Below the pieces are notes generated by a model. The model ran no database searches and was not told the origin of the DNA. It saw only the letters and a program-made list of their open reading frames with translations. Source: Marinifilum caeruleilacunae (GTDB taxonomy: Bacteria > Bacteroidota > Bacteroidia > Bacteroidales > Marinifilaceae). Taken from it: 64,000 bases of DNA. Made by a program: the position numbers and the translations under genes. The stretch lies in NCBI RefSeq assembly GCF_013141825.1, contig NZ_RZNH01000002.1, positions 1 to 64,000 of the forward strand, read 5' to 3'. Shown piece after piece: positions 45,359 to 53,996 of this stretch (its first letter is position 1; each line of letters starts with the position of its first letter).

Positions 45359-45727
45359 ATGGAAATATATATACTAATTGGAACAATTATAATTGCGCTA
45401 GGCCTATTACAAATAAGAAACTGGAAACCTACTAAAAATTTACAGCAAATTGCCTCAACACGTCCCTCTTTAGACCGTGAGGATTATATCACAAGTTTAA
45501 ATAATAAAGGATATGAGAGGGAATATATAGAACTTGTATATGACGAGATCTATCAGTTTATTGATTTGCCCAATTTTCCAATCTACCCCGAGGATGATTG
45601 GCATCTTCTTTATGGAATTAATGATCTTGATGATGTAGAATTAATCGATTTGATTTGCAATAAATTAAACCTTCAAAAACCAGAACAAGAAGATTTTGAT
45701 TTTATTGAAAAAAATATCCCGCTTTGA
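45359..45727 (+). CDS. Membrane-anchored hypothetical protein
   Basis: 122 residues. One N-terminal TM helix (EIYILIGTIIIALGLLQI), then an acidic cytosolic or periplasmic domain, SLDREDYITSLNNKGYEREYIELVYDEIYQFIDLPNFPIYPEDDWHLLYGIND in character (acidic, with a PEDDW turn, as in DUF1493-like small proteins). No confident family. Confidence 0.65.
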   Translation: MEIYILIGTIIIALGLLQIRNWKPTKNLQQIASTRPSLDREDYITSLNNKGYEREYIELVYDEIYQFIDLPNFPIYPEDDWHLLYGINDLDDVELIDLICNKLNLQKPEQEDFDFIEKNIPL

Positions 45728-45841
45728 ATGCTGAATCTGTTTTGGCCTTGTTAAAACATGTAAAACAAAAAACTGCAGATGACGAAAGCTTGTAGCATGT
45801 CAATACGGAAAGATTATTAATCCATTACGTCCAATTTAAAA

Positions 45842-46264
45842 ATGAAAAAAACAGTTCTCCTATTACTAACAATAAAAATCTTATCAAGTTGTACTTCTTT
45901 TATAAAACAGGATAGCTTAAGCAAGTCCGATCTGGAATACATTGCAGAGTTAGGACTACTTGATACAAATGAAAAAATACTGATTTTTTCCTCTTCGCTC
46001 ACTACCCAAAAGAGTGGCAATTTTCTGACCGATAAAAGGATTGCTAGCTACTGGTTCGATCAAGATACAAGCAAGTCTTACATAGAAAGTGCCCTTTATT
46101 CGGATATTATAAAATTGGACTCAGTAAATTTAAGCGACGCATGGACATACAATTCTTACCTGCTTGTAACAAGAAAGGACAAGGTAAAATTTAAAGTTTA
46201 CATTGCTAAAGATCAATATCACAAATTTGCAAAAACAGCATTCGATTATTGGCAGAAACAGTAA
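45842..46264 (+). CDS. Lipoprotein of unknown function
   Basis: 140 residues; signal peptide ends at lipobox LSSC (Cys16). The mature domain is mixed alpha-beta (KILIFSSSLTTQKSGNFLTD, then IASYWFDQDTSKS). No family recognised. Its stop is followed 21 nt later by a partial GC-rich hairpin and a long non-coding block, so it ends its transcript. Confidence 0.7.
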   Translation: MKKTVLLLLTIKILSSCTSFIKQDSLSKSDLEYIAELGLLDTNEKILIFSSSLTTQKSGNFLTDKRIASYWFDQDTSKSYIESALYSDIIKLDSVNLSDAWTYNSYLLVTRKDKVKFKVYIAKDQYHKFAKTAFDYWQKQ

Positions 46265-46496
46265 AACAAGTTATTACCTCCGCTACCGCGCGAGCAATGT
46301 CATTAAGTTAAGGTTATTTCACAAAGCATCACGCTGATTTTTAGTAACCTTTGGTTTGACTCTATTTATGTATTTATCTTTATGCCGATTAAAATTACGA
46401 TTCGGTCTTATCTGAATTTTATCTCATCTCCTCCAGCCGGAGGGGCTCTCACTTTTTGGCTTAAGCCCAAAAAGTAAGCAAAAAACCCAAGGCGGA

Positions 46497-46627
46497 CTGA
46501 CAATTGCAATTTGATTCTTAAAATGCTTAAGTGCGGCTGGGTGATCTTCTAACAAGTTCTCAGCTTCCCATCCCGAAAGCTTTCGGGATTACTAAAGCCT
46601 TTCTTCGAATAAAATCACAATTGTCAG
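46497..46627. repeat. 131-nt palindromic element
   Basis: Terminal inverted arms of 10 nt enclose a central 20-bp perfect palindrome, TCCCGAAAGCTTTCGGGA with flanking A and T. MITE-like in layout, or a structured RNA; no target-site duplication was recognised. Confidence 0.65.
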
Positions 46628-46657
46628 AATGCCGGACAGCGACTTTTGAAGACAGCA

Positions 46658-46678
46658 GAATTAATAATTAGTAATGAT
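46658..46678 (+). repeat. Dispersed 21-nt repeat, copy 2
   Basis: Identical to the 21 bases at 21046-21066 upstream of the SEC-C gene. In both places AATTA or TGATCAATTA-like bases follow, which suggests a longer common ancestor. Confidence 0.55.
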
Positions 46679-46753
46679 CAATTAACAATTGCAGGTGCCA
46701 GATACTTGAATCTTAAAGCTTGCAGCTTGAGGCTGATCACTCTAAGCTTCTCT

Positions 46754-46822
46754 CCTATTTAAACCAGTTCTTAATTTTCACCAAATTAGCTTCTATAATT
46801 AAATAATATGTAAATTTATTTT
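46754..46822 (+). promoter_or_regulatory. 69-nt upstream element family B, copy 3
   Basis: Ungapped alignment with the copies at 36209 and 42846. It begins CCTATTTAAACCAGTTCTTA. The start of the next gene is 105 nt downstream. Confidence 0.7.
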
Positions 46823-46927
46823 TCTGGTTTTGCGAGAGGTTGCTACTGGATTGGCTTAATTCCAGTAGTTATCAGAAGGTCTTAAGTTTGAGCAATAACC
46901 ATAGGCATAATGTAACAAATATAAATA

Positions 46928-47383
46928 ATGGAAAAACCCGATTTAAGAATCAAAAATATCATGATCAATGGCCTGGTAGCATTGCATTGGGCATTTGTAT
47001 TTTTTGCTTCCTTCATTTGGGGATTTAAATTAGTATCGATTGCCCCTCCTTATTCTTTTATAATTCAAACCCTTGTGTTTGTATTGTTTGCTTGGCCAAT
47101 CAAAATGTATTGGATCAACATTTATATGGATGCCCTTGTCTTTAAAAAACAAGGCTTTCATCCCAAATTAAAATCAGATTTTGGTGTTCTGCTCGATAAT
47201 ATATCTGACTATAAAATTGAAAAAATAATATTCAACTTTTACTGGCTCGTATTTAAACGGGAAAATGGCAAAACAATTCGAAGAATTAGCTCAATGTCTG
47301 CAAAACAATTTAATTTTTTATCGAATAAACTGGCTGAAAAAGTGAAACCTAAAAAGAATGTAAATCATCGATATTTAAAATAA
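46928..47383 (+). CDS. Membrane protein of unknown function
   Basis: 151 residues, two or three TM helices (~14-38, 45-65), then a soluble tail (~75-151) with a YcxB-like feel: KIEKIIFNFYWLVFKRENGKTIRRISSMSAKQFNFLSNKL. No firm family. Preceded by family B element; 21 nt separate it from the thioredoxin-domain gene, so they are probably one operon. Confidence 0.65.
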   Translation: MEKPDLRIKNIMINGLVALHWAFVFFASFIWGFKLVSIAPPYSFIIQTLVFVLFAWPIKMYWINIYMDALVFKKQGFHPKLKSDFGVLLDNISDYKIEKIIFNFYWLVFKRENGKTIRRISSMSAKQFNFLSNKLAEKVKPKKNVNHRYLK

Positions 47384-47404
47384 CTACTCAAATTAATATA
47401 CTTA

Positions 47405-48502
47405 ATGAAATATTTCATAATCACTCTTTTGGCAGCAATTGCTTTTACTGGCTGTAAAACTAAAAATGATGGATTCAGTATCATCGGTCATATCGAAGGA
47501 ATAAAAGACAGTACCTTAATTACATTATACGATTTAGACCAGCAGATCAACTTAGATTCTGCTTATTCTTCAAATGGGAACTTTACATTGAGTGGCAAGG
47601 TGGAACACCCTTCGTCTTGCTGGATTCAATGCGAAAATGAATATGCAAATATTCAAGTCGAAAATCTTGAAATGTCTTTCCACTCGCCATTAAAGAACAT
47701 GCATCTGAATTGTAGCATTTCGGGTGGAAAAGAGCAAGATTTACAAAATGAGCTAAAAAATCTTCAACAAGTGTATGACCAGGCATATATAGATGCTCTG
47801 GATCATTTTATGAAGAAAAAGTATTCAAGCGATGAAGAAAAGCTTAGTCTGATCATGAAAATCAACAACTCTCAAACAGCCTCGCATGATGTATATGTTG
47901 ATTTTGGGAAAAAACATGCTGATTCATACATGGGATTAAATATTGTTTATAAGAATAGAAATAGCATTGAAAGAGACACATTGACAGCCATATATGAAAA
48001 TCTGCCTCCTGCAATGAAAAACACATCAACAGCAAAAGCCCTGAATGTCTATCTGTTTGAGGAGGTAGCAAAAGTGGGAAATCCTTTCATCGATTTTGAA
48101 GTGAGCACCATAGATGGAGATGATTTTAGATTGTCATCCCTAAAAGGTGAATACATCTACCTGTGTTTTTGGAGTGCTGGTTGTGGACCTTGTCGTATGG
48201 AGAATAAGTATTTGAGCGAACATTTTACCGAAATTCCCGAAAACTTGTCAATCGTGAGCTTTTCGGTAGATAAGAATGCAAACACCTGGAAAAGTGCTTC
48301 CGAAAGAGATCATATCTCCTGGCATAATATTTCTGATATGGAAGGCTCTAAAGGGAGAATTAAAACCCAATATCAAGTTCAGGCCATTCCTACGTCCTAT
48401 TTAATAGACAAAAATGGAAGGATTATTAAAAAGTTTAAAGGATATGATCCAAAAGGAAATATCATTGAGAAATTGAAAAACATTATTGATGAGTTAGAGT
48501 AG
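47405..48502 (+). CDS. TlpA-like thioredoxin lipoprotein with DUF4369
   Basis: 365 residues. Lipoprotein signal with lipobox FTGC (Cys17). The N-terminal DUF4369 domain (GHIEGIKDSTLITLYDLD...GNFTLSGKVEHPSSCWIQC) is followed by a helical linker, then a TlpA/ResA-type thioredoxin domain with the redox pair Cys260-Gly-Pro-Cys263 (WSAGCGPCRME) and the cis-Pro strand QAIPTSYLIDKNG. Such proteins reduce or oxidise disulfides in the periplasm, including cytochrome c maturation. Common and intact in Bacteroidetes. Confidence 0.93.
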   Translation: MKYFIITLLAAIAFTGCKTKNDGFSIIGHIEGIKDSTLITLYDLDQQINLDSAYSSNGNFTLSGKVEHPSSCWIQCENEYANIQVENLEMSFHSPLKNMHLNCSISGGKEQDLQNELKNLQQVYDQAYIDALDHFMKKKYSSDEEKLSLIMKINNSQTASHDVYVDFGKKHADSYMGLNIVYKNRNSIERDTLTAIYENLPPAMKNTSTAKALNVYLFEEVAKVGNPFIDFEVSTIDGDDFRLSSLKGEYIYLCFWSAGCGPCRMENKYLSEHFTEIPENLSIVSFSVDKNANTWKSASERDHISWHNISDMEGSKGRIKTQYQVQAIPTSYLIDKNGRIIKKFKGYDPKGNIIEKLKNIIDELE

Positions 48503-48601
48503 GTTTTTGCTAATGCACGAGTCGTATCGCACAGAAAACAGCAACTACCAATAGTATTAAAGATAGCATAGAAAATGACAGTATATAATTGGCCTAAAAT
48601 C

Positions 48602-49666
48602 ATGGAAATGAAATCGAACGAAGAACTCGTTGAAATCACAGAAACTAATCTTGAAGGATTAGACCACGATGGATTATTAATGGCAGAGGCAGAACTAAAG
48701 AAAAGATTTGAAAATGGTCAATTCGAACTCAATAAGGAGCCCAAATTTCCAGAAAAACCAATTCTTGACCACAAAAATCAATCCTATCACAAATCGATTC
48801 TTAGTGCAATCATTTTTATTGCTGCCTTTTATTTTATTTTCAACTGGGAACTAAGTTCTATTTTGATATTAACCGGTGTATTACTGATTCATGAATTGGG
48901 TCATTTGTTAGCAATGAAGGCTTTTAACTACAAAGACCTAAACATGTTTTTTATTCCTTTGCTTGGTGCTGCAGCCTTTGGAACCAAAAAAGATATCAGT
49001 CAAAAGCAAAAATTATTCATCTCATTAGCCGGACCTTTGCCTGGTATCATCATTGGCTCTTTTATTTATGCACATGGCTATGCAGCAGACAATGATCTAT
49101 ATATAAGAATTGGAAATATGTTTATCTATCTAAATCTTTTTAATCTAATTCCGGTAATGCCATTAGACGGCGGTAGAATGATTAAGGATTTGTTCTTCTA
49201 CAAAAAAGAAAAAATAAGTATCATCTTCTTATGGATTTCCATTGCTTGCCTCATTATCTTATCCATAAAAATGGAAGCTTTTCTCATGCTTATAATTCCT
49301 GTATTTCTTTTTACACAGATCAGCGTTCAGACTGAATACATAAAGATTAGACAAGTGTTAATTGATAAGGGATTTGATATAAACAAAGCCTACGAAGATC
49401 TAAGCAATGAAGAGTATTGGTTATTAAGAGATGAACTTGCATTGAACATGAAAACAATATCAAGAATTGTTGATCCTAAAAGATATATACAGGTAGCCAA
49501 TGAAAAAATAGTGGTTAATTCTTTAAAACAAATACTACAAAACCCCTCAGTCAAAAAATTAAGCACAGGGGGAAAGGTCTTTTTTATCTTATTATGGATA
49601 AGTGCATTTCTGATCCCATTCCTGGTTTTAGCTGCTTATTATATTTTAGGACTAATCGAGAGGTAG
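48602..49666 (+). CDS. M50-family (site-2) membrane metalloprotease
   Basis: 354 residues. A ~45-residue soluble N terminus (SNEELVEITETNLEGLDHDG...AEAELKKRF) is a zinc-peptidase accessory helix, followed by about six TM helices. HELGH (~97-101) in the second TM helix and LDGGR (~187) near a later helix are the metal ligands and active site, as in SREBP site-2 proteases; AGPLPG is also present. Several starts are possible; 48602 or 48608 fit the family N terminus better than 48575. It cleaves membrane proteins, possibly to release an anti-sigma factor. No signal-transduction genes are adjacent. Confidence 0.88.
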   Translation: MEMKSNEELVEITETNLEGLDHDGLLMAEAELKKRFENGQFELNKEPKFPEKPILDHKNQSYHKSILSAIIFIAAFYFIFNWELSSILILTGVLLIHELGHLLAMKAFNYKDLNMFFIPLLGAAAFGTKKDISQKQKLFISLAGPLPGIIIGSFIYAHGYAADNDLYIRIGNMFIYLNLFNLIPVMPLDGGRMIKDLFFYKKEKISIIFLWISIACLIILSIKMEAFLMLIIPVFLFTQISVQTEYIKIRQVLIDKGFDINKAYEDLSNEEYWLLRDELALNMKTISRIVDPKRYIQVANEKIVVNSLKQILQNPSVKKLSTGGKVFFILLWISAFLIPFLVLAAYYILGLIER

Positions 49667-49736
49667 AGAATTAACTGGACCAACAAAAGTTAAAATCAAA
49701 GTATGACAAGTAAAAACAATTAATTAAAGGAAAAAT

Positions 49737-50069
49737 ATGGGACACAAAGTAGTTTGTTTAGAATGTAAGATTTCCTTTAATCAGGATATCGATTGTAATA
49801 ATAGAAAAGAAACACCTTGTCCCGATTGTGGTAAAATCATGATTTTCTTACCTCATAGATTCAGGCCTCCTCTGAAAAGAAACGATAAAGAATGGGCAGT
49901 TGTAAAGTTTTTGGTGAATCATGGATTTTATTATCAGCACATATACGAAACGGCAGAAACATCAAACCATGTAAATCGGATCGACAAATATGTATCCTAC
50001 CCTAACAATATGAGAGAAGCCAAAGAGTTTGTCGAAAAATATAAGCAGCAGGCAATCAAGAAAAAGTAA
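49737..50069 (+). CDS. Small zinc-ribbon protein (hypothetical)
   Basis: 110 residues. CLEC (~8-11) and CPDC (~28-31) are spaced as two halves of a zinc ribbon, with a further Cys (~20). A helical lysine-rich C-terminal half follows (NMREAKEFVEKYKQQ). No signal peptide. Probably a nucleic-acid or protein-binding cytosolic protein; no family recognised. A GC-rich hairpin follows its stop. Confidence 0.7.
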   Translation: MGHKVVCLECKISFNQDIDCNNRKETPCPDCGKIMIFLPHRFRPPLKRNDKEWAVVKFLVNHGFYYQHIYETAETSNHVNRIDKYVSYPNNMREAKEFVEKYKQQAIKKK

Positions 50070-50083
50070 ACGGAAACTCATTA

Positions 50084-50105
50084 CCGCACGAGTCCTTTCG
50101 ATGGC
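50084..50105 (+). repeat. GC-rich post-stop hairpin, degenerate copy
   Basis: CCGCACGAGTCCTTTCGATGG is the same element as at 28063 and 50782 with several substitutions, 14 nt past a stop codon. Weaker pairing than the other copies. Confidence 0.55.
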
Positions 50106-50155
50106 ATGTTTGACAGCTATTGATAACATTAGAAGTAATAAAAGTTTTACACAAA

Positions 50156-50764
50156 ATGAATAGAGACATTTTTGATACAATACATGATTTGTTTTTTAAT
50201 TCAACGAATGGGATATTTTTTGATATATTGATTCCTGTTCTTGTAGTAATTGGAATGATTCTTTGGGTTTACTGTTTTTGGTTTCATTCAAAATATGATA
50301 AGGATACCAACAAACTCATTCTTCTCCTTGTTTTTAATCTCTATTACCTTCCATTTTATTTGTACAGGATAAAGCAATTGAAAAGAGAGCTCCAGATAAA
50401 AGCTCTTAGCGAAGAAATATTTGATTCCGAATTTATCGAGCAATCCAGGCTAAGTATTCTTGATGTTCTCCGGTTATGGGCTTCATCAAAAAGCGAATTA
50501 GAGCTTTTGCTAAACGAAAATGACATCAATATTGTTGAAGAAATGTTTTCTCAGTGGAACGATTTTTATCGAATTGACACTAAGATCATTAAAGAAGCTT
50601 TTCAGGAGTCGGAAATGAGGATATTGGAAGCTTTTGATCAATCACTTCTTCTTGCTCAGGAAAAATATAGTGGAACATATCCTGATTTGGCTGCCTTTCA
50701 TGAAACAAATGATTGGCAGGTGTTAAATCAAATGGCTAATGAAATTGTAAACGAAATAGAATAG
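50156..50764 (+). CDS. Membrane protein of unknown function
   Basis: 202 residues from the ATG at 50156 (a TTG further upstream is less likely). Two TM helices (~20-40, ~55-75), then a ~120-residue helical, acidic soluble domain (EEMFSQWNDFYRIDTKIIKEAF). No family recognised. Followed 17 nt later by a GC-rich hairpin and a family A element, which mark the transcript end. Confidence 0.7.
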   Translation: MNRDIFDTIHDLFFNSTNGIFFDILIPVLVVIGMILWVYCFWFHSKYDKDTNKLILLLVFNLYYLPFYLYRIKQLKRELQIKALSEEIFDSEFIEQSRLSILDVLRLWASSKSELELLLNENDINIVEEMFSQWNDFYRIDTKIIKEAFQESEMRILEAFDQSLLLAQEKYSGTYPDLAAFHETNDWQVLNQMANEIVNEIE

Positions 50765-50781
50765 AAAAATACTTACTACCG

Positions 50782-50805
50782 CCACGGCGCGAGTCTCTCG
50801 CGTGG
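50782..50805 (+). repeat. GC-rich post-stop hairpin, copy 3
   Basis: CCACG / CGTGG outer stem and CGAG / CTCG inner stem around a three-base loop, with a GCG bulge, 17 nt past a stop codon. Near-identical to 56271-56294. Confidence 0.7.
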
Positions 50806-50825
50806 TAAACCACAAACAAACTACT

Positions 50826-50897
50826 AAGAATCATTTTACATTAATAAATTTTATTATCTCAGCAATGGAATTCTAAGGGGCTTTTGGTAGATTTGGT
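50826..50897 (+). promoter_or_regulatory. 72-nt upstream element family A, copy 2
   Basis: TAGATTTG core at 50888-50895. From the hairpin loop to the end of the element it is almost the same as 56280-56388 (a recent duplication). The lipoprotein start codon is 52 nt downstream of the core. Confidence 0.75.
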
Positions 50898-50946
50898 AGA
50901 GAGCAACATACGGTTGATCTAACAAAAACATTAAGCCCCTAATAAA

Positions 50947-51606
50947 ATGATGAAATTGCCATTCCTTTTTCTTTGTTTAAGCATAATTCTTTTGTCGTGC
51001 AATTCAGAGACAAAAAAGAATCTCTCTAAAGAAAGTCAAATTCAACCCCCTCCGGCACCCATTGTCAATTCTGACTTAATAGAGGATTTCCACTCTTCCT
51101 TATATCTTGATAGCTTACTAACGAATCGTAAAAGAAAGAAGCTTGCTGAAATTAGGGTTCATGAAAATTCTGATTCATGTAAAATCATTTTGAATACTTT
51201 GGTAGAATGGAACGATCCGGGTGATTTCCTAAATGTTCAGATCTTAAATTCGAAGGGTAAGGAAACATTAAGTATAAACAATATTGACGGCTGGATGAAG
51301 TGCGTGGGTCCCTATAAACTACCTGAATCAGTCCATACATTGAATGTGGACAAATCAGGATACACACTAATTATTGACAACAAAACAGGGAAGCAATTGG
51401 TTCTCTTCGGCTATTCTTATGCGAGTCAACCTGGACTAATGACAATAATTGATCTTTTTCCTGAACCCAAAATAATTTTTAACAAGCAGTTTGATTTGCA
51501 TGCAATTTCAAAGGTCAGCACCAAAGGAATTAGAAATTATATTGGAGAAACCGAACTTTTAAAAGAAGTGGTTTTAAATATGGAATTGATGATAATCGAA
51601 GAATGA
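50947..51606 (+). CDS. Lipoprotein of unknown function
   Basis: 219 residues. Lipoprotein signal with LLSC (Cys19). Mature region beta-rich (AEIRVHENSDSCKIILNTLVEW, then GYTLIIDNKTGKQLVLFGY), perhaps an Ig-like or beta-sandwich domain. No recognised family. It begins the transcript downstream of a family A element and is followed by two close genes. Confidence 0.7.
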   Translation: MMKLPFLFLCLSIILLSCNSETKKNLSKESQIQPPPAPIVNSDLIEDFHSSLYLDSLLTNRKRKKLAEIRVHENSDSCKIILNTLVEWNDPGDFLNVQILNSKGKETLSINNIDGWMKCVGPYKLPESVHTLNVDKSGYTLIIDNKTGKQLVLFGYSYASQPGLMTIIDLFPEPKIIFNKQFDLHAISKVSTKGIRNYIGETELLKEVVLNMELMIIEE

Positions 51607-51634
51607 CAACAGTTTAATTAAAATAATACTACTC

Positions 51635-52081
51635 ATGTTCGGAATCTTTAAAAAGAAAGCCAAAGAGCTTCCAAACTTTGATCATTTAAAGTCTTACCCT
51701 AATAAAGACCTCTATTTTGTGCGGACTTTACAATGGGATTGGCTGAATGAGGAAATGATACACCTGTTCGACAATAAATCGCCACGTGTGATTACCATGG
51801 ACAAATGGCCTCAGCAAATATATTTGGATGCTGATGGGCAAAAAACCATTAAAGAATACATTATCTGGATGGCAAATCAATATGCAAGCGGACAAATTCC
51901 TCCTACTCTCGATAAAGAAATGATTTCTTTAATTGAAAATTTAGTGGCAGATGGAGAATTGATTAAAATGGTGAATGAAAAAAGCAAATTGCCATATTAC
52001 CTGGATGAACCAAAATCAAAACAGAATGTAGAAAAAGCTTACGAAATGATGATCAAGGATGAATATATAAAGGAAAAATAG
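51635..52081 (+). CDS. Hypothetical cytosolic protein
   Basis: 148 residues, no signal peptide or TM helix. FGIFKKKAKELPNFDHLKSY at the N terminus, aromatic strand region, and a helical C-terminal half (EKAYEMMIKDEYIKEK). No family recognised. It is 2 nt upstream of the next gene, so the two are co-translated. Confidence 0.7.
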   Translation: MFGIFKKKAKELPNFDHLKSYPNKDLYFVRTLQWDWLNEEMIHLFDNKSPRVITMDKWPQQIYLDADGQKTIKEYIIWMANQYASGQIPPTLDKEMISLIENLVADGELIKMVNEKSKLPYYLDEPKSKQNVEKAYEMMIKDEYIKEK

Positions 52082-52083
52082 GC

Positions 52084-52569
52084 ATGAAATTATTCCAGAA
52101 TAAAGAGAGCTTTTCCATTCAAAGCCAATTGCAATTCGATGAGCTGATTGAAAAGCTATCTACCTTTGTTGACTTTAAACACAAAGGAAAGATTTCTACC
52201 TTTCAGATTAGGGAAGATTATTACGGTACCATTGAAAATGAAGGCAGTGTAAAACTTTATAAAACACCATTCATTTCAGGCCTACTCGACAAAGGTTTGA
52301 GTACAAGTATTTATCTCACATGCAAAAAGGATGAGATCGAAGTCAGCATCGTGGATCATGGGCTTTATTTCATTTTGTTCATATTTGTAATCATTGCTTT
52401 TTCGGCAGGAATCATTTTTTATTTTGCCATTCTCTACCCCGAGGCTCGAAAATTACTATGGTTGGGATTCTCATTGATCGCTGTTCCATTAACTGCCTTT
52501 GTCTTAGACCGAACAGTCTTTTTTTCAACGCTTAAAGACATCAAAAAAAGGCTGAAAATGCTGGAATGA
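52084..52569 (+). CDS. Two-helix membrane protein (hypothetical)
   Basis: 161 residues. Soluble N-terminal ~95 residues, then two TM helices (~97-118 and ~124-144) and a short basic tail. Paired by 2-nt spacing with the cytosolic partner upstream. No family recognised. Directly after its stop codons the same frame continues with a coding-like 28-codon stretch that ends at 52656. Confidence 0.7.
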   Translation: MKLFQNKESFSIQSQLQFDELIEKLSTFVDFKHKGKISTFQIREDYYGTIENEGSVKLYKTPFISGLLDKGLSTSIYLTCKKDEIEVSIVDHGLYFILFIFVIIAFSAGIIFYFAILYPEARKLLWLGFSLIAVPLTAFVLDRTVFFSTLKDIKKRLKMLE

Positions 52570-52652
52570 TAAGCCACCAAAAATGAGGTCCATTCTGTGG
52601 AAAAACCAACAAAAAGAATTGCATTCGAAGAAGAACTCGATAAAAGGATGAA

Positions 52653-53207
52653 ATGAAAAAGAGCAAATTGATAATAACAATTGGAATTCTGTTGCTTCTC
52701 TCCTATATATTTAGAGATTATCTATTTAAGGAATTCTGGATATTTGGAATGCTGCCAATTGGTTTATTGGGGGTGATCTTTGCCATTGTATTGGGATTCT
52801 CCATCCTAAAGAAAAAAAGAGAATCTATTATTATTGGTCTTTTGGTCATCCTATCCATTATTACAATAGACAGTTTTAGCTGGGAAGTATTTAAAAGTAA
52901 AAAAGTACTGGAGGCTTATTTAGATGATGACCTAACAGGAATGCACTTAATTTTGAGAGAAAATAACGAATTTGAAATAAGGTCTTATTTCATGTTTGGA
53001 GATGAGTATTTTCATGGTAAATATAACATACGTGAGAATCAAATTATCTTTCACGACAGGCCATATATCAATGATTTTATACCCGATACTATTACGATCG
53101 TAGATGAAAAAATTATTTTAAAATTTGATCAGGATGGTGTTCCAAACACTCAGTTTGCAAACTATTTTGAAATCAGACTGAACAAGCTAAATGAACTGAA
53201 TCAATAA
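52653..53207 (+). CDS. Membrane protein of unknown function
   Basis: 184 residues. Two or three hydrophobic segments (~5-25, 28-47, 55-68), then a beta-rich soluble domain (~75-184) that may be a lipocalin-like small domain (LDDDLTGMHLILRENNEFEIRSYFMFGDEYFHGKYNIRENQIIF). The ATG overlaps the stop of an upstream 19-codon GTG frame. No named family. It precedes the clan CD-like gene by 11 nt. Confidence 0.7.
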   Translation: MKKSKLIITIGILLLLSYIFRDYLFKEFWIFGMLPIGLLGVIFAIVLGFSILKKKRESIIIGLLVILSIITIDSFSWEVFKSKKVLEAYLDDDLTGMHLILRENNEFEIRSYFMFGDEYFHGKYNIRENQIIFHDRPYINDFIPDTITIVDEKIILKFDQDGVPNTQFANYFEIRLNKLNELNQ

Positions 53208-53218
53208 ACCAGTAAAGA

Positions 53219-53977
53219 ATGAGACCAACAATCATTTTCATATTGCTTTTAATGGCTCTGCAAACATCTGCCAAGGCTAGGTTTATACATGTTTTTGTGG
53301 CCTTATGCGACAACGAGCATCAAGGAATAGTTCCTGTTCCCGAGGCATTAGGTAATGGAAAAGATCCGGCACGCAATTTATATTGGGGTGCAGCTTTTGG
53401 TGTAAAAAACTTTTTTCACAGAAAAACCAATCACTGGCAACTCGTAAAAACCATAGATTCCAATGATGTAAACATTTTGGAAAGACTATTGTTCAAACAT
53501 CATACAGAGGACATTTACTTGCTTGCCGATGCTTATGATGGTGAGCACATTCAAACTTGCATTGAACAATTCCTGGAATCGAGCAATGGTCAGCATCCCA
53601 TTCATATTAAGCATGAAGAAAAAAGCTTGCATTTTGGAGGAAATTCAGATTTAATTGCTTACGTCGGACACGATGGTTTAATGGATTTTGATGTAATGCT
53701 TGATTACGAGAAAAACGAAAACCCGATTGATGTAATGATTCTGGCCTGTTATAGCAAAAGCTATTTTAAGAAGGAAATAAAAGCAGCCCAGGCCAACCCT
53801 CTCCTATGGACCACCCACCTTATGGCACCTGAAGCTTATACTTTGCAATCAGCCATCGATGGATGGATTCTAAATGAATCTCCCGCAGAGATTGAAGAAC
53901 GAGCTGCCCAGAGCTATCACCAATACCAAAAGTGTGGAATCCGTGGTGCAAGAAACCTGTTTACTTCGGGGTATTAA
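53219..53977 (+). CDS. Secreted protein with clan CD peptidase-like His-Gly...Ala-Cys pattern
   Basis: 252 residues with a signal peptide (TIIFILLLMALQTSAKA). Two loops show the order expected of caspase/gingipain-fold (clan CD) peptidases: DLIAYVGHDGLMDF (His151-Asp-Gly) and DVMILACYSKSYF (Ala176-Cys177). The first begins like IHVFVALCDNEHQGIVPVP. Family identity beyond the fold pattern is not certain; the His-Gly spacing and downstream Cys may be fortuitous. It is followed 19 nt later by the YARHG-domain gene, and may process a partner in the envelope. Confidence 0.65.
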   Translation: MRPTIIFILLLMALQTSAKARFIHVFVALCDNEHQGIVPVPEALGNGKDPARNLYWGAAFGVKNFFHRKTNHWQLVKTIDSNDVNILERLLFKHHTEDIYLLADAYDGEHIQTCIEQFLESSNGQHPIHIKHEEKSLHFGGNSDLIAYVGHDGLMDFDVMLDYEKNENPIDVMILACYSKSYFKKEIKAAQANPLLWTTHLMAPEAYTLQSAIDGWILNESPAEIEERAAQSYHQYQKCGIRGARNLFTSGY

Positions 53978-53996
53978 GATTAAAAACATAATTGGA

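Larger units (their letters stand above)
46265..46927 (+). repeat. 663-nt non-coding block of repeat elements
   Basis: No gene is recognised here. In order: a partial GC-rich post-stop hairpin (CCGCGCGAG at 46286-46294); a near-perfect inverted repeat ACTTTTTGG.../CCCAAAAAGT (~46451-46475); inverted arms CTGACAATTG (46497-46506) and CAATTGTCAG (46618-46627) around a perfect 20-bp palindrome (46570-46589, core CCCGAAAGCTTTCGGG); the 21-nt dispersed repeat (46658-46678); and a family B upstream element (46754-46822). It looks like nested dispersed elements of a Bacteroidetes type, possibly with an RNA or mobile-element role. Confidence 0.7.
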
